A DNA stretch of 64,000 nucleotides from NCBI GenBank assembly GCA_039602395.1, contig JBCNJP010000019.1, positions 5,596,997-5,660,996 on the forward strand, read 5' to 3'. The DNA is from Deinandra increscens subsp. villosa. Lineage: Eukaryota > Streptophyta > Magnoliopsida > Asterales > Asteraceae. The translations under genes and the position numbers were made by a program. Below are positions 10,901 to 22,759 of this stretch, one piece after another. Each line of letters opens with the position of its first letter. Position 1 is the first letter of the stretch. A model generated the notes under the pieces. It worked only from the letters and a program-made list of their open reading frames with translations, ran no database searches and was not told the DNA's origin.

Positions 10901-11876
10901 AGGGGTGAAAAAAAACCGGTTCAGTTAAACCAATGTTTTAAAAACCGGTTTTTTAGTTGAACCGGAAAACCTTCCGGGACTGGTTCGACCGGTCGGACCG
11001 ATTAGACCGGCTGGTTGAACCGGTTAGGGGATTTATATATATATTTTTTATAAAAATGCTAATAAACTTGTACACCCCAACAAAAGTAGTTAAAATATAA
11101 ATATAATCCACTCAAAAATAATATCAAATATGTATTTCATAAGAAAATATAAGTTTTAAACTTTAAAAAATAAAAAAAATAAAAAAAATAAAAAAAAATA
11201 AAAAAAATCAGAAAACCGGTTGAACCGGAAAAAACCCGAAAACCGGTTGAACCGGAAAAGACCGGAAAACCGGCTGGTCTAACCCGGTCCGGTTATTGCC
11301 AAAAAACCGCCCTTTAAAAAACCGGCTAGAGGACCGGTCACCGGTCGAACCGGTCGAACCGGCCGGTTCGAACCGGTTTTTAAAACACTGTTAAACTGAT
11401 AAGAACAGGTTGTTGTTGGAACCGGTTTAGAACCGATCAAAATCACACGTTTGAAACCGAATTAGGATTTCATATTAAAAGTTGGATAGGAACCGGTTTA
11501 TACAAAAAACCGCGGGTTTTGCACCGAGTAAGTATTGAGTGTATTGATTCGATCACAACACTAAAATTTTATCAAGTACTGTTCATATAATTCATTTGAA
11601 ATTAAAGATAAAATTATCATTTGTACCTAAATGTTTTGTTCAAGTTTTATTTAAAAATAGTATCTAGACAACGGAATACTTGTTTTTCCCAAAGGTGAAG
11701 GATATATTGAGGTTATTATATATTAAGTGTTTAACTAATTTTAGAAAATATTATTTAAGAAAAAATGGGTTCAAAGCCGGTTTTTGTTAAACCGGTCCCT
11801 ATTTGAGCCGGTTTAGATCTCTATCAACCAAATTGGAGCTTCGCTGACTAGAACCGGTTCGATTCAAACTCTAACC
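10901..11876. mobile_element. Outer hAT-like MITE with AACCGGTT subterminal repeats
   Basis: It starts AGGGGTGAAAAAAAACCGGTT and ends AACCGGTTCGATTCAAACTCTAACC, ends that roughly mirror each other and resemble plant hAT MITEs beginning TAGGGGTG. AACCGGTT motifs recur through it. A second MITE is nested inside at 10931-11390. No clean target duplication was found, so the borders are approximate. Confidence 0.5.
10931..11390. mobile_element. Nested 460-bp MITE with CCGG-rich inverted arms
   Basis: It starts CAATGTTTTAAAAACCGGTT and ends AACCGGTTTTTAAAACACTG, near-perfect terminal inverted repeats of the CAGTGTTTTAAAA type. A 6-bp duplication TTAAAC abuts both ends (10925-10930 and 11391-11396). 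The ends suggest hAT-like, but hAT duplications are usually 8 bp. Confidence 0.75.
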
Positions 11877-14800
11877 ATTTTAAACGATTTGGGCGGGCGC
11901 ACAACTCAACATCACAATTCACAAGGACTTTAATTTGAATGCATAAACTCATTAAACTGATAAACCCAACTAATAATAGGCCCAATGATCTTAAACTAAA
12001 ATGAAGAAAGAAGACAGTGGCCCATAAAACAAGGTCTCATGGGATCACAGAAAGATACCACAGCCCACAGGTCCACAGTTTTGTCCACGTCCTGAAAGAA
12101 AGCACTGTTGTATTATTGATGTAGACAAATTTTATTCCCTAAAAAAAATTAAAATGCTGACACGCACGAACACTTGCATAAAAACATAACTCATACTGTT
12201 ATAAAAGTTTCTTTTTTTATTTATAATTTTTGTCTATATTCTTTTTAATACAATCCTGTAGCAAATATATGTGGGTGTTTATTAACCGTTTAAATCACTG
12301 AATCCTTGGCAAATTAGATGGTCTAGACCTATACGATTGAGTTAATGAGTTCATAGTCTGGTCAATGGTTTATAAGATTCCTAGCAACGCTACATTGCTA
12401 CAAGTCATTTTTTCTACATATATTTTTTCTACATATAGATATACTCAGAACGTCACATCAGTTTTTTATTTATTCTTCCACATTTCATATTTACTCTAAC
12501 ATTAACATAAGCATCCTTTCCGTATTAAATGTTAAGTTGTGAGATGAAAAAAAAAAGATCTAAACTAGTGCATGTCATGAAGGGCGAAACTCCACATGCG
12601 GGGGAGGCCCTATGCCTCAAGTGAGGAGGGCGGGTAAAGGGTGGGCCTAAATATAAAACGTTGCAAAGAGCCTAACTTGCAATTAATGGACCTTGTAAAC
12701 TACTATTAAACTTTTTTTTATGTATTTTTTAAATTTTAAAGTATATAGTTATGTGTATGTATTCTAATTCTATTTATCAACCATAGTTTTCATTGTTTCT
12801 TTCTTTGATACGGACTAAACTAACAACTTTGAAGAAAAATAAAAAGCATAGTTTAAACCATCAACCTGTTAAAACCGGCTGTTAAAGTGTCAAACCTCTT
12901 AAATAGCTTGTCATACCAAGCTATTCAATCTAGTCTATCTGATTTATAGTTTCATAAAACAGTAGTTGGTGATTCGATCAAAAAGTTCCTTAAAGTCAGC
13001 CGACTCATCCAATCCGGTCTGTTCGCTTTATCGTTTTATATTCAAACTGTTGAGCAAGAGTTGTAGCATATCACTTTTTATTAATTGTGGAAATTTTTAT
13101 TAAAAAAACCAACATTATGCTCGATAAAACACATAGTACATATAACATGACAAGAACATAATACAACCACCAAATTGCCTTGATCGAACCACCAAAGAGT
13201 TTTTGCCAGAGTATTGGGAAAGGTCTACACTAATACTATAATTAGTTGGGTCACCATCGGTCTTTCTTTCCTTCTTTGCATATGAGTTCGCTTAATCATT
13301 GTTTCTTCCCCTGTGGTTAATCACATTTTTCGACTCTTCGCGAGTGTTTGGCCCATAACACTTGTTGATTCGCACCGTTTGTTATGTCCGGATATACATA
13401 TCATTTGTTCCTTATCTCCGTTCTAGTACGATACTTTTATCTTGATACATAAGTGTTTTGACAAGTTAAATGTACTTAGAAACATGGATGTGGTACTAGT
13501 GCTGTGTTACTATGGACAAACCAAGGGACACATCAAGAAGTGCCCAAAGACACAAAGTTTGAATCATAAAAAGTTGTTGATGGGTCGAGTAAAGACAATG
13601 ACATGTGACTCACCAATGGTACTAACAATAAAAGTGCTTAAAGGACAAAATGAACAATAACTCCCCCCGACACTTTTTATCCAAATTAATTGCAAAATAT
13701 CATATCCTAAATAGGGCATCTATACATTCAATTTATTCCAAAAAATAATTAAACAAGTGATATTATTTTATAGATCAAGTATATCTAACATCTAACATGT
13801 AATAATATGAAAACAATAATGTTACTATTGGTTTATTTTTCTTTCCAAACTGCTATTCTAATTTTAAAATGGATTAAAAAATCATCAAAATAATAATAAA
13901 AGATGGTTTATGGTTGTGGTCTTAGTAATTTGAGTACATAGAATCTATTGCCCATGATACCAAAACTAGATATGATGAAGCTTGAGTCAAGCTGCGAGAA
14001 CAACTCGACCCCATCCACAATGCTTCTTAGTAATTTTTTAAGCATATTTTATCTATGTGTTTAGTGTTTACCCTACTTGATTTTAAAGTTTCTTCCATGT
14101 TTTTATAATGCATTATTTAAGAGGATACGTTCGAGGTCTTCATATTTTTTAAAACTTAAAAGAGATGGGGGAAGTCATTTTTTATTCTTAAAATTTAAAC
14201 TTTTTTATAAAAATATATATATTTAATAATATATTTCTCTAGTTTATTAATCAAGTATCTCTCATATATCCCATATCAAGTAATTAATTAAGGGCCTATT
14301 GCATGTCTCCACCTCTAAATTTATAAAATTACATATTTTCTCAAATTATACTAAAAGTGTTGTAGATTATGCATTGAAAAATATATATATTTATATTTAA
14401 AAATTAAATATAGCAATATTATACACATATTAAATATAGCAATATATATATTTATATTTATAATAGCATTGTTGTATAACATATCTTTGCAAACTTTAAA
14501 AATATATATATTTATATTTAAAAATTAAATATAGTAATATTATACACATATTAAGTATTAAAAAATCTTGAATTTATGGTGTAATATTTATTGAAAAAAG
14601 TTAGCAATTCAAATGACAGATTCTTGTTGGTTCTTACGATTTGTATAATAAAAAGGGTTTGTATTTGATCGTAATCTCTAACCCATATGATCTTTATAAT
14701 TAAAATCCAAGTTAGTGCAACTTAAAACAAATAGATTAAGATTGTGGGGGTAGGATTTTGAGCTACTATCACCTACCTATATACAAACTACAACAATCTA

Positions 14801-15143
14801 TAGTTCTTATTGGACAACTAGTGGCATTTGTTGTCATTAAGGGTAAAATAGAAAAAATATTTTATTATAATTAATTAATTGTTTTAGTATATTTGAATTA
14901 GTTAATTATTATGTAATAATTAATTCTTTTAATTTAACATAATCAATTAAATTATAATTTTTAAAATAAAATATATAATCTATTTTAATTAAATTATAGA
15001 TAAATTGCTTATAACCGAGTCGTAATAACTTCATATGTTTTTTCTTATATAATCTCACTCTATTTTTTAAAATATAATTCATTTAAATCGTTTTTATAGT
15101 GTTTCATTGGTTTTAATGTTAGTTTCACACCTTTACTTTTAGG
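11877..15143. other. AT-rich intergenic DNA, no gene seen
   Basis: No frame with protein similarity was found. Near 13500 a weak CYYGQTKGHIKKCP string may be a worn retrotransposon zinc knuckle. A short segment around 14377-14440 is repeated at 14498-14556 (see separate entry). Confidence 0.4.
14377..14556. repeat. Duplicated AT-rich segment
   Basis: The sequence AAAAATATATATATTTATATTTAAAAATTAAATATAG.AATATTATACACATATTAA occurs at about 14377-14436 and again at 14498-14556, with one clear substitution. A third partial copy (ATATATATATTTATATTTATAA) lies between them. Confidence 0.7.
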
Positions 15144-16038
15144 TAGGGATGAACTCAGTACCGTACTGGTACCGTCCTGGTCTCGGTTCCGTTTAGTACC
15201 GGTACCGAAATTACTGAATCCGGTACCAGATATTTCGGTACGGTACCGGTACCGATACCGGGTTTTCGGGTATAGTATCAGTTTGATACTCGCTTTAGTT
15301 TTTTTTTTTTTGAACTTTTCTATATTTTTTTAAGTTTTAATATTTTAATTAGCTTAATCTTATATTTTGATGGATGTATGTGATAATATTAACTCATACA
15401 AACACGGAATATAATGATTATATGTCTAAAACCAATGTCATTTTTAATAAACCTACTTCTCTCAAAAAGAAAAGTCAGCATTTTAAATAAGAAAAATATG
15501 AAAGGTAAAAGACACTGCAGTATTTATTTTGTTTCAACATATATCATTTGATATGATCCATGTACATATACTAATCATCAATTATAGTCTCGATTAACTA
15601 TAAACAAACAAAAGTAAAATAAATATTGAAATGCTATGTACTTTAATTTATTTTCTTACGGTTACTTTTCTAAATGCATATATGGCAAATAAAATGATTG
15701 AAGGAATGTCAAACGTACACTAGCTAGGAAATTGTTAAAAAATTTAGTTTTAGAATGAAATTCATTCAAGTGATAAGTTATCTATTAGCATATGGTAACT
15801 AGTAGCATACAATCTACAAAACAAGTATAAGTTATGTTTAAAAATTCAAGAAAGAACGATTTTTCCATATATATAACTAGCATAAGAATTACAAATATAT
15901 ATATTCCGGTACCCATTCGGAAAATACGGGTTTTTACCAGTACCGGTTTTAAAATTGAGAAAAATCAAGTACTGGTACCAGTTAGGTTCAGTCGGTACCG
16001 GTACGATACCGGTACTCGGTACCAAAAGCTCATCCCTA
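15144..16038. mobile_element. hAT-type MITE, 895 bp, GGTACCGG subterminal repeats
   Basis: It starts TAGGGATGAACTCAGTACCG and ends GGTACCAAAAGCTCATCCCTA. The ends are inverted repeats, and a perfect 8-bp duplication CTTTTAGG flanks it (15136-15143 and 16039-16046), the length typical of hAT. Both ends carry many palindromic GGTACC/ACCGGT motifs. It has no coding capacity. Confidence 0.88.
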
Positions 16039-16809
16039 CTTTTAGGTATCTAATTTTTGTAGTGTGATATTTAACTAGTCTTCTAATTTTAACGTCGTTG
16101 CGTAGTTTTTTTTGTATTTTCGTTTTGTTTACATCGTGCTTTAGCAATGTAACTATATTTTCTACCCACGTTATCTCGCGGCAACATACGGGTAGCAAAA
16201 TCTAGCTATATACATTGAAGGAACTCGAAGTGCATCCTACAACTCCGCTTAGTACCTTTGACCTCGATAGATAGTGACGGTGTTTCCGCTTTCCCATGCT
16301 ACCAGCTACGTCCTCCTCTATACTAAAATAAATTTAAGACGAACACAAGGCAATAGACATAGTTAACACAATCGAATTAATATGAGATTTGTGCAAAAAT
16401 ACCTCATCTTCATCAACTTTTTTTCAATCAATCAATTTTAGCTATTATGCTTTAAGATCAAAGTGGGTGATTTGAATTTTAAATGATTGAATACTTAAAT
16501 AAACACAAAAGGCTTTGACTGGTTTGGGGTTGCCCAACTAATTAAGGTTTCGAGTACACCATTAGTCCTCACTTAATATCTATGCTCAATTCTTTACCCT
16601 CAACTTTGAAGATCTTACGAAAGTTAGTAATGTCAGGGTATCTCTAGGATAGCAAATCAACCACACAATAAACACCCACATATTTGGAAAGAATAGGGAA
16701 CTCACAAGAGTTAAAAGTGTTCCATTCGATATAACCTATGATTACTGTTTGCAATTAGAATTTATATTATTTTTGTGCTCAAGGAATTAGAAGCACAACT
16801 GAAATATAT

Positions 16810-16997
16810 CAGTGACGAAACTTGAAAATATTAAGTGGGGGGTCGGGATCTAGATTTTTTTTCCTAACGCCAATTTTTGGGTAAATGGGGGGTCGAAACC
16901 GGAGAATATCGAATATTTTTACACGAAAATTATATACCACCTACATTGCAAAAAAAATGTCGGACGCCCCCTCCCGCCCCTTAAAAGCTACGCCCCA
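16810..16997. mobile_element. Short hAT-like MITE, 188 bp
   Basis: It starts CAGTGACGAAACTTGAA and ends AAAAGCTACGCCCCA, matching the widespread CAGTGGCGNAGCTTG...AAGCTNCGCC type. GAAATATAT flanks both sides (16801-16809 and 16998-17006); reading the last G as element sequence makes this an 8-bp duplication. Confidence 0.72.
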
Positions 16998-17034
16998 GAA
17001 ATATATAAAGCTAAATTATGTTAACGAATATATG

Positions 17035-17692
17035 AACGGTGATTCTATTCAGACACCCCAAAATTCTATTTTTACACCCCAAACCGCTCCCGTTTGATCA
17101 AACCGCCCCCGTTTGAATAAAGACAAACCCAAACCGCCCCGGTTTGATCAAACCGCCCCGGTTTAACCTTTTTTTTTTTTTTTGATCACAAAATGAAATG
17201 AAATTAAAATTAAGTGTGTACGATTATGTTAAAATATAAAAAAGTTACAATCTTTCACCCTTTGTGTTGATATTATAATTATAATTAGTTTATAAAAAAA
17301 GTTGGGTTTGGTTGAGTTGTTTAATTAACGTGATATTTTACCGAGTTCCGTTTAAGTTATAGAATTATTTGACAAAGAAATTGTTATACTATAAAAATGA
17401 GTAAATAAATGTCGCAAAACGTTAATATTTAAAAAAATGACCCTTTTTTGTATTTAAACTTTGTATCTTTTTATAAGGGCTATTAAAAAAATACCAATTC
17501 AGAAAAAAAAAGAAAAAAAAAAAGGAAGAACAAACCGGGGCGGTTTGCCCGTAAAGCCCCGGTTTAAACCTCGTATTCTGGGTTCTGACGTGAAATGACT
17601 TTTTTTGTCTTTTTCGAACTGGGCCTGTTCGGCCAATCAGCCCCGGTTTGGGGTGTGAAATTTGGAGAGGGTGTCTGTAAAGCAGGTCCCTA
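17035..17692. mobile_element. Foldback element with CAGACACCCC / CCCCAAACCG arms
   Basis: The left arm (TTCAGACACCCC... TTTACACCCCAAACCG, from about 17050) is mirrored by the right arm (CCGGTTTGGGGTGTGAAATT...GGGTGTCTGTAAAGC, to about 17685). Both arms carry repeated AAACCGCCCCGGTTT units. The exact ends and target duplication are unclear (TATATG occurs on both sides), so the superfamily is not assigned; the long arms would suit a Mutator-like MITE. Confidence 0.6.
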
Positions 17693-17824
17693 TATGAAAA
17701 CAAGTCCACATCACAATCGGACTGAGAAATTAGGGTTGCCTAAATGAAAGTCTCTACACCCAACAAATTATTATTCCTAATGTTCGAAAGGTATATATTT
17801 TCATTAAAAGCCTATGTACTACTG

Positions 17825-17905
17825 GGATTTGTCCTAGTTGGTATTTCAGGTGCTCCTTCTTTGGGAGGTCATGGGATCAATCCCTGCTGTTGGTGAGTTA
17901 CGTGG
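17825..17905 (+). repeat. tRNA-derived SINE head
   Basis: It reads CCTAGTTGGTATTTCAGG (A-box-like), then GGTCATGGGATCAATCCC (B-box-like, GGTTCRANYCC) about 35 bases on, the spacing of an internal Pol III promoter. No poly(A) tail was clear, so it may be truncated. Confidence 0.45.
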
Positions 17906-20900
17906 TTTTAGATGCTAGATTAGAAACTGCTAAAAAAATTAGAAGGCAATGTAACTTACATATATCATTCTTGTGAAAGCGACAAAAGTGTGCTGTATAT
18001 AAAAGCAAAAGGACCAAAATCAACCATAGCATATTTGCAAGGATCATTATTGCAATTAACCGAAAGTCACGTTTTTTATTAATTATTCTATTAGAAATGA
18101 AGACCAAGGATTACAATAGCATGCTTTCACTTTATGTTGAAAAGTGGGTGTTAGTGTTGCAAAGCATGCCTATGCATCCACTTAATCATCAATCATATTG
18201 ATTGGGCCTATATATTTCTCATGGACATTTTTTTTTTACTTTGGGTCCCTTTTGATCAGATCTTATCAAATCTAATCATCATTATTATTATCCTTACATC
18301 TCATTATCATTGACTATCAAGTTAATTTGCTCACAAAATGTCAAAAAGAATATATATAATTATTAACAACCAAATCTAACCACCAAAAAATCATCTTCTT
18401 TTTTATCAAAACAAAACAAACAAATATGTACAATAATGTCTCACTCGTATGTACTATGTAGAATCCGAAAAAGATAACATGACGATAAATGTGATAAAGA
18501 AAATAAAGAGACTGTTTTATCTGTTTAACCGATAATCAAAGTATAATTTCAAAAAGAAAATGTTTTTCAACTTAGAATGTGTTCATGAAGCATAAGAATT
18601 AAGATGAAAAATATCTATTTTTGGGTCTATTAATTTGATCTTTTAAAAAATAATATTAATAAAATCTGTACTATTATAGTTTCCAAAAAAAATTGTGGTT
18701 ATCAGCAAAAGGTCAGATCCACTCCAACTCCTCCAAAACTGTAACAATCCAGCTGGAACTTACCTTACCTTTGGACAAATAATTCACAACAAGACAAAAC
18801 CACCCTAATTACATTCAGACCCACTACATTCATGACTATCCATTTTGGGTCCTTGTGTTTTAGCATCACTCATTAATGTGACACATACTATATGTTTTCT
18901 GTTATTTTTTTATGCATGCCCATCAAGATAAAATAAAAAAAGTAATGGGTTATCTTGTAATTAGAAAAATATGTGTTTTATGGTTACCTTTATTTAATTT
19001 GTTAAAAAAAAACATGTTATTTAGTTTTGGTCTAGTGGCCGGTATATATCCCATGCCTACTCAAGTTGTTCCATAACTAAGTAGTTGTGTTGTTGTGGTT
19101 TCTAAGACACCAATATAGCGTATGGAGTGTGCATGTGTCTTTATCATTAAAAAAGTAAACAAAACATTGAAAACAAGAACGCATGTATTTTACGTGTTAG
19201 ATTTCACTTTGTCGAATAAACTTGGAACAAACAAGAACAACAATTCTCATTCATGTTTGATTCATTTATAGTCTAACAACATGTCTCCATGCTATATTTA
19301 TAACACATTTTATAATATTTTTTTCTTGAATATTGTTATTTTTGGTTAGTTGGTTACAAGGAAACCAATATGTTAAAGAAACTTATTTCTATAAAATGAA
19401 ACTCAAAATGTTAATTCAAAGCGTTTTCGAGATTCAAAACGAACTAAAAATTCGGAGGCCTATTGGAACTAAAAATTTAGAGGTCAAATTGTCAGATTAT
19501 ACAAAGTCCAAACAAAATAAAGCATATATATAATTTTTAAATATATGGGCCCTTTAAATGGGGTGTACACCCTAGCTTTACTTGATTTACGTACCCTTAA
19601 GACGCTCCTGAATTTCAATGTCACAATCGTCTTATTCTATACTTTATATGTCTAAAGGGAGGTATTCTTACTCGAGAGACTTAATGTGAACAGGTTCTCA
19701 AGCTTTTGTCTCACGAACTGACACTAATGAAAAATTGAACAACCTCAGATGGCCACACTGATGATATCAAAGTTGAATCACCGAGGTATGAGAGCCTAAT
19801 CGACAATGGGGGTGATTTTCGGTTCCGACTGGTTAAATTTGAACTATGACTACTTATGAACTTGAGATCTGTAAAATGAACAACCATGTTAGCTTCGTCA
19901 GATATGGCCGGGTTGTCCCCGGGACTAAACCCGACATGATAATAAGTATCTATTTGGAGAAATAAGTAGTGGAGAAATAAGTAGGGTTAAGTATCCATTG
20001 AATGAATGCTAACGTGTTAGTAGAGAGGTATTTATAATATCTTAGTCTTTGTCATGTTGTATAATAAATGACATGCCTGTCAAATCAAGGTATATCGGGA
20101 CTTAACCGTTTCTCTAAGCTATTGGGTGACAATATCTAATTTCAGTAATATCATCAGTACATGTCGGGTGCCGAATCAAGACTGGTCCGCACCTAGTCAT
20201 GTTGGGCGTTAGTTTGTGATGTCGAATCTGAACTTATATATATATTTGGGTTGACCATGTCTTGAGCTACTGTCATGCCTCTAGACCACGGCACCTACAT
20301 CATTTGTTTGTTAACATGAAAGTTGACTAGCTAGAAGGTCATCAACAACACATGAATCTTAATCATAAAGAATACATTCTTATGCAACAAAAAAATATTA
20401 AGATAAAAAAAGAAATTGATGAAACAAATGAGAAACGGAAAACATTGTGAAAAACATAAATGCAACAAGTTGTTGCCCCAAATAACGTAAAGATGAAATT
20501 TGGTGGAGCAAAAGCCAAGCTTGTTTTTACCAAAATTGTCCAAAAAGTAAATATGAGAGAATATGAACCGTAGAATCTGAATTACCCGTAACAACTTAGA
20601 GGGGGTAAAATGAAATTACCCAACGGGTAAAAACTAACCCTTACAGAGTCAAGGTGGTCCATTTTATAGTCAAAGATATCCCGTTAGGATTTAGGAATTA
20701 CAACCGCTAATGTGGTCCTCCCTTTACTCGTATTACAGTAATACAGTTTAGCGGATTAAACTTAATATATAAATATAAAACTCAAAACACTTATTATATA
20801 ATTCCTTAATTAATTGATTTTTTAGATGATAAATTATTATTATTATATGCAACGAAATCTTAGGAACTAAATTACTTTTTTAAGGCAATTAGATTCACAA

Positions 20901-21440
20901 AAACCAAACAAAAACACCAACTTGAGACCTAAATTACTGATTTCTATTGACACTTCAGTTATAGTTCAATTGTAGCCTAGTCCTAAAAGTTAATGTTTTC
21001 TTTGATGAAGACCTAAGTTAAAACTTGAAAGTGGTGTATTTAATGGTATTTGGTTGATAATTTAGCTGTTAAGAAAATACTAATTTCTATTATATTTAAT
21101 ATAAAATCTTAGTCTTAAGTAACAGCATTAAACTAAATGATATATTTGCAGTACATTATTTTAATGTGTTCAAATGTAAATTACTGGAAAAAGTAGACAG
21201 GATACGAAATTGAAAAGTCACGAGTTTGATCTTTAGGTCCAATTTTACCATTTAACCATTCGGAAAAGACCACTTTTCTTTAAAACTGTCCCGGACTCTT
21301 GTGAGAGCTCCCCCAGAGATCATTGTTTTATTAATTGATATTTAAAAAAGTTCTAAAAAAAAGTAAAAACATAAAAAGGAACATTTAAATTATATTTTTA
21401 CCGGTTTATATATATATTGAGAAGTTAATTATGTAAAATT
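17906..21440. other. AT-rich intergenic DNA, no gene seen
   Basis: Both strands were scanned; only short unrelated frames occur. A SINE-like B box (AAGTCACGAGTTTGATCT) lies near 21216. No borders of a mobile element could be drawn. Confidence 0.4.
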
Positions 21441-21868
21441 AAATGAATAGATGTGTCAGCCAAGCACACTGGGCTGGATCACAGCACTGCACCTCCTGCT
21501 ATGTTGAATGGAATCTCTCTCTCACACACACTTCACGTTTTCTCTCTCTAAAAATAAAAGTAAGAGCATCCATCACTTCAATCATCAAGAACAACAAATT
21601 AAAGCTCAAACACCCACAAACAGAAACTAATTAATTAATTAATTAATGAAATGAATGATCTCAAATTCTGTGGTTGCTTCTCATTCCAATCGAATCATCA
21701 ATGACATCGGGGGAAAAATATTGAAACAAGAAAAACCCATCAATTTAAAATTTAAATCTACCTACCCAAATTATATACGGACGGAAATTACTGTACAGAT
21801 TCTTCGTCCTCCTCCTGCTGCTTCTCTCTCCTCCAGGTACGGCGGCCGGAAAATCTTTTTAAAAGAAA

Positions 21869-22084
21869 TCAAGACTCGCCGTAATCACGCCAGCAGATAA
21901 GCATGGTGACGCAGCGTCTCATGATGTAGAATCTGGCTCTTTGTTCTTTGACGAGGTGAGCGCATTTTCTGGTGAAGGCACACCGGCGGTGAGTGGCGGA
22001 GGAGGCGGCGGCGTCTTTTTTGGAGAGCTTCCATCTGTCGTCTAGCTGGTAAATGAAGTGGTTGTTGTGGGTGGTGGCCGCCAT
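21869..22084 (-). CDS. DVL/RTFL (DEVIL/ROTUNDIFOLIA-like) small peptide
   Basis: The 71-residue intronless protein begins MAATTHNNHFIYQLDDRW. It ends with the family domain: FTRKCAHLVKEQRARFYIM, then RRCVTMLICWRDYGES. The block K-C-x-x-L-V-K-E-Q-R-A-R-F-Y-I-x-R-R-C-V-x-M-L-x-C-W is diagnostic of RTFL/DVL peptides, plant-specific plasma-membrane-associated regulators of polar cell growth and organ shape. The frame is open upstream to an ATG at 22189, but a TATA box at 22169-22162 lies between the two, so transcription starts downstream of that ATG and the start at 22084 is preferred. The variable N-terminus and conserved C-terminus are normal for the family. Which paralogue it is cannot be told. 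Confidence 0.93.
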   Translation of the reverse strand: MAATTHNNHFIYQLDDRWKLSKKDAAASSATHRRCAFTRKCAHLVKEQRARFYIMRRCVTMLICWRDYGES

Positions 22085-22161
22085 TGGTGGTGTGCTTAAT
22101 TTGATTGTTGAAGGAGGAGAGTGGTATTGGGGGTGGGGGGAGGGGGAAAAACAGGGGGTTG

Positions 22162-22169
22162 TATTTATA
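22162..22169 (-). promoter_or_regulatory. TATA box of the DVL/RTFL gene
   Basis: The minus strand reads TATAAATA, about 80 bp before the preferred ATG. The predicted leader is C-rich (CCCCCTCCCCCCACCCCC). This site decides the translation start of the gene. Confidence 0.65.
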
Positions 22170-22759
22170 ATGGCAGTGGGTGGTATCACCTGGGTTTATC
22201 GTTGACAGACCCACTTTTCTAATTTTTGTTTTAACGTCTTTCGTCCCATCCACCTTTATATTACTATTTATTATTACAATATTAGTAAATCGCCGTTTTA
22301 TTTTATTATTTTACTTTTTTACACCAAAATCACCGTTTTATTATTTAAGCGGGCCATTTGCATAAAAGTAAAAACAGTACACTTGAGTTTTATTCCCAAA
22401 GTTTGCTTGAAAAACGATTAAAAAGTTATAATTGTATCATTGTCCTAAGAATTGGGTATGCTTGTCTAAGACATAGTTTAGGCATCAAATTCTGATTAAT
22501 GAGGTGATGGCAAAAGAAAGAGAAGATTATATTAAAATTGATGATTTGGTAGGGTATATTTGCCTAATTGATGATTTAGTCATGGATTAAATGTTTTTTT
22601 TTTCATTTTTTTAATCAACAAATAAAATTATAACTTAAACATTTAATATAAAATTAAAAAAACAATTCATTAGATTAAAAAAAAACTTACAAAGTCCTAA
22701 AAATAAAAAAATTTACCAAGTCCTAAAAATATAAAATTACCAACTCCTAAAATAAAAAA

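Noticed and set aside
13442..13660. 72-codon plus-strand frame with a CYYGQTKGHIKKCP string
   Set aside because: One cysteine of the CCHC knuckle is missing and nothing around it matches gag; too weak to call a retroelement.
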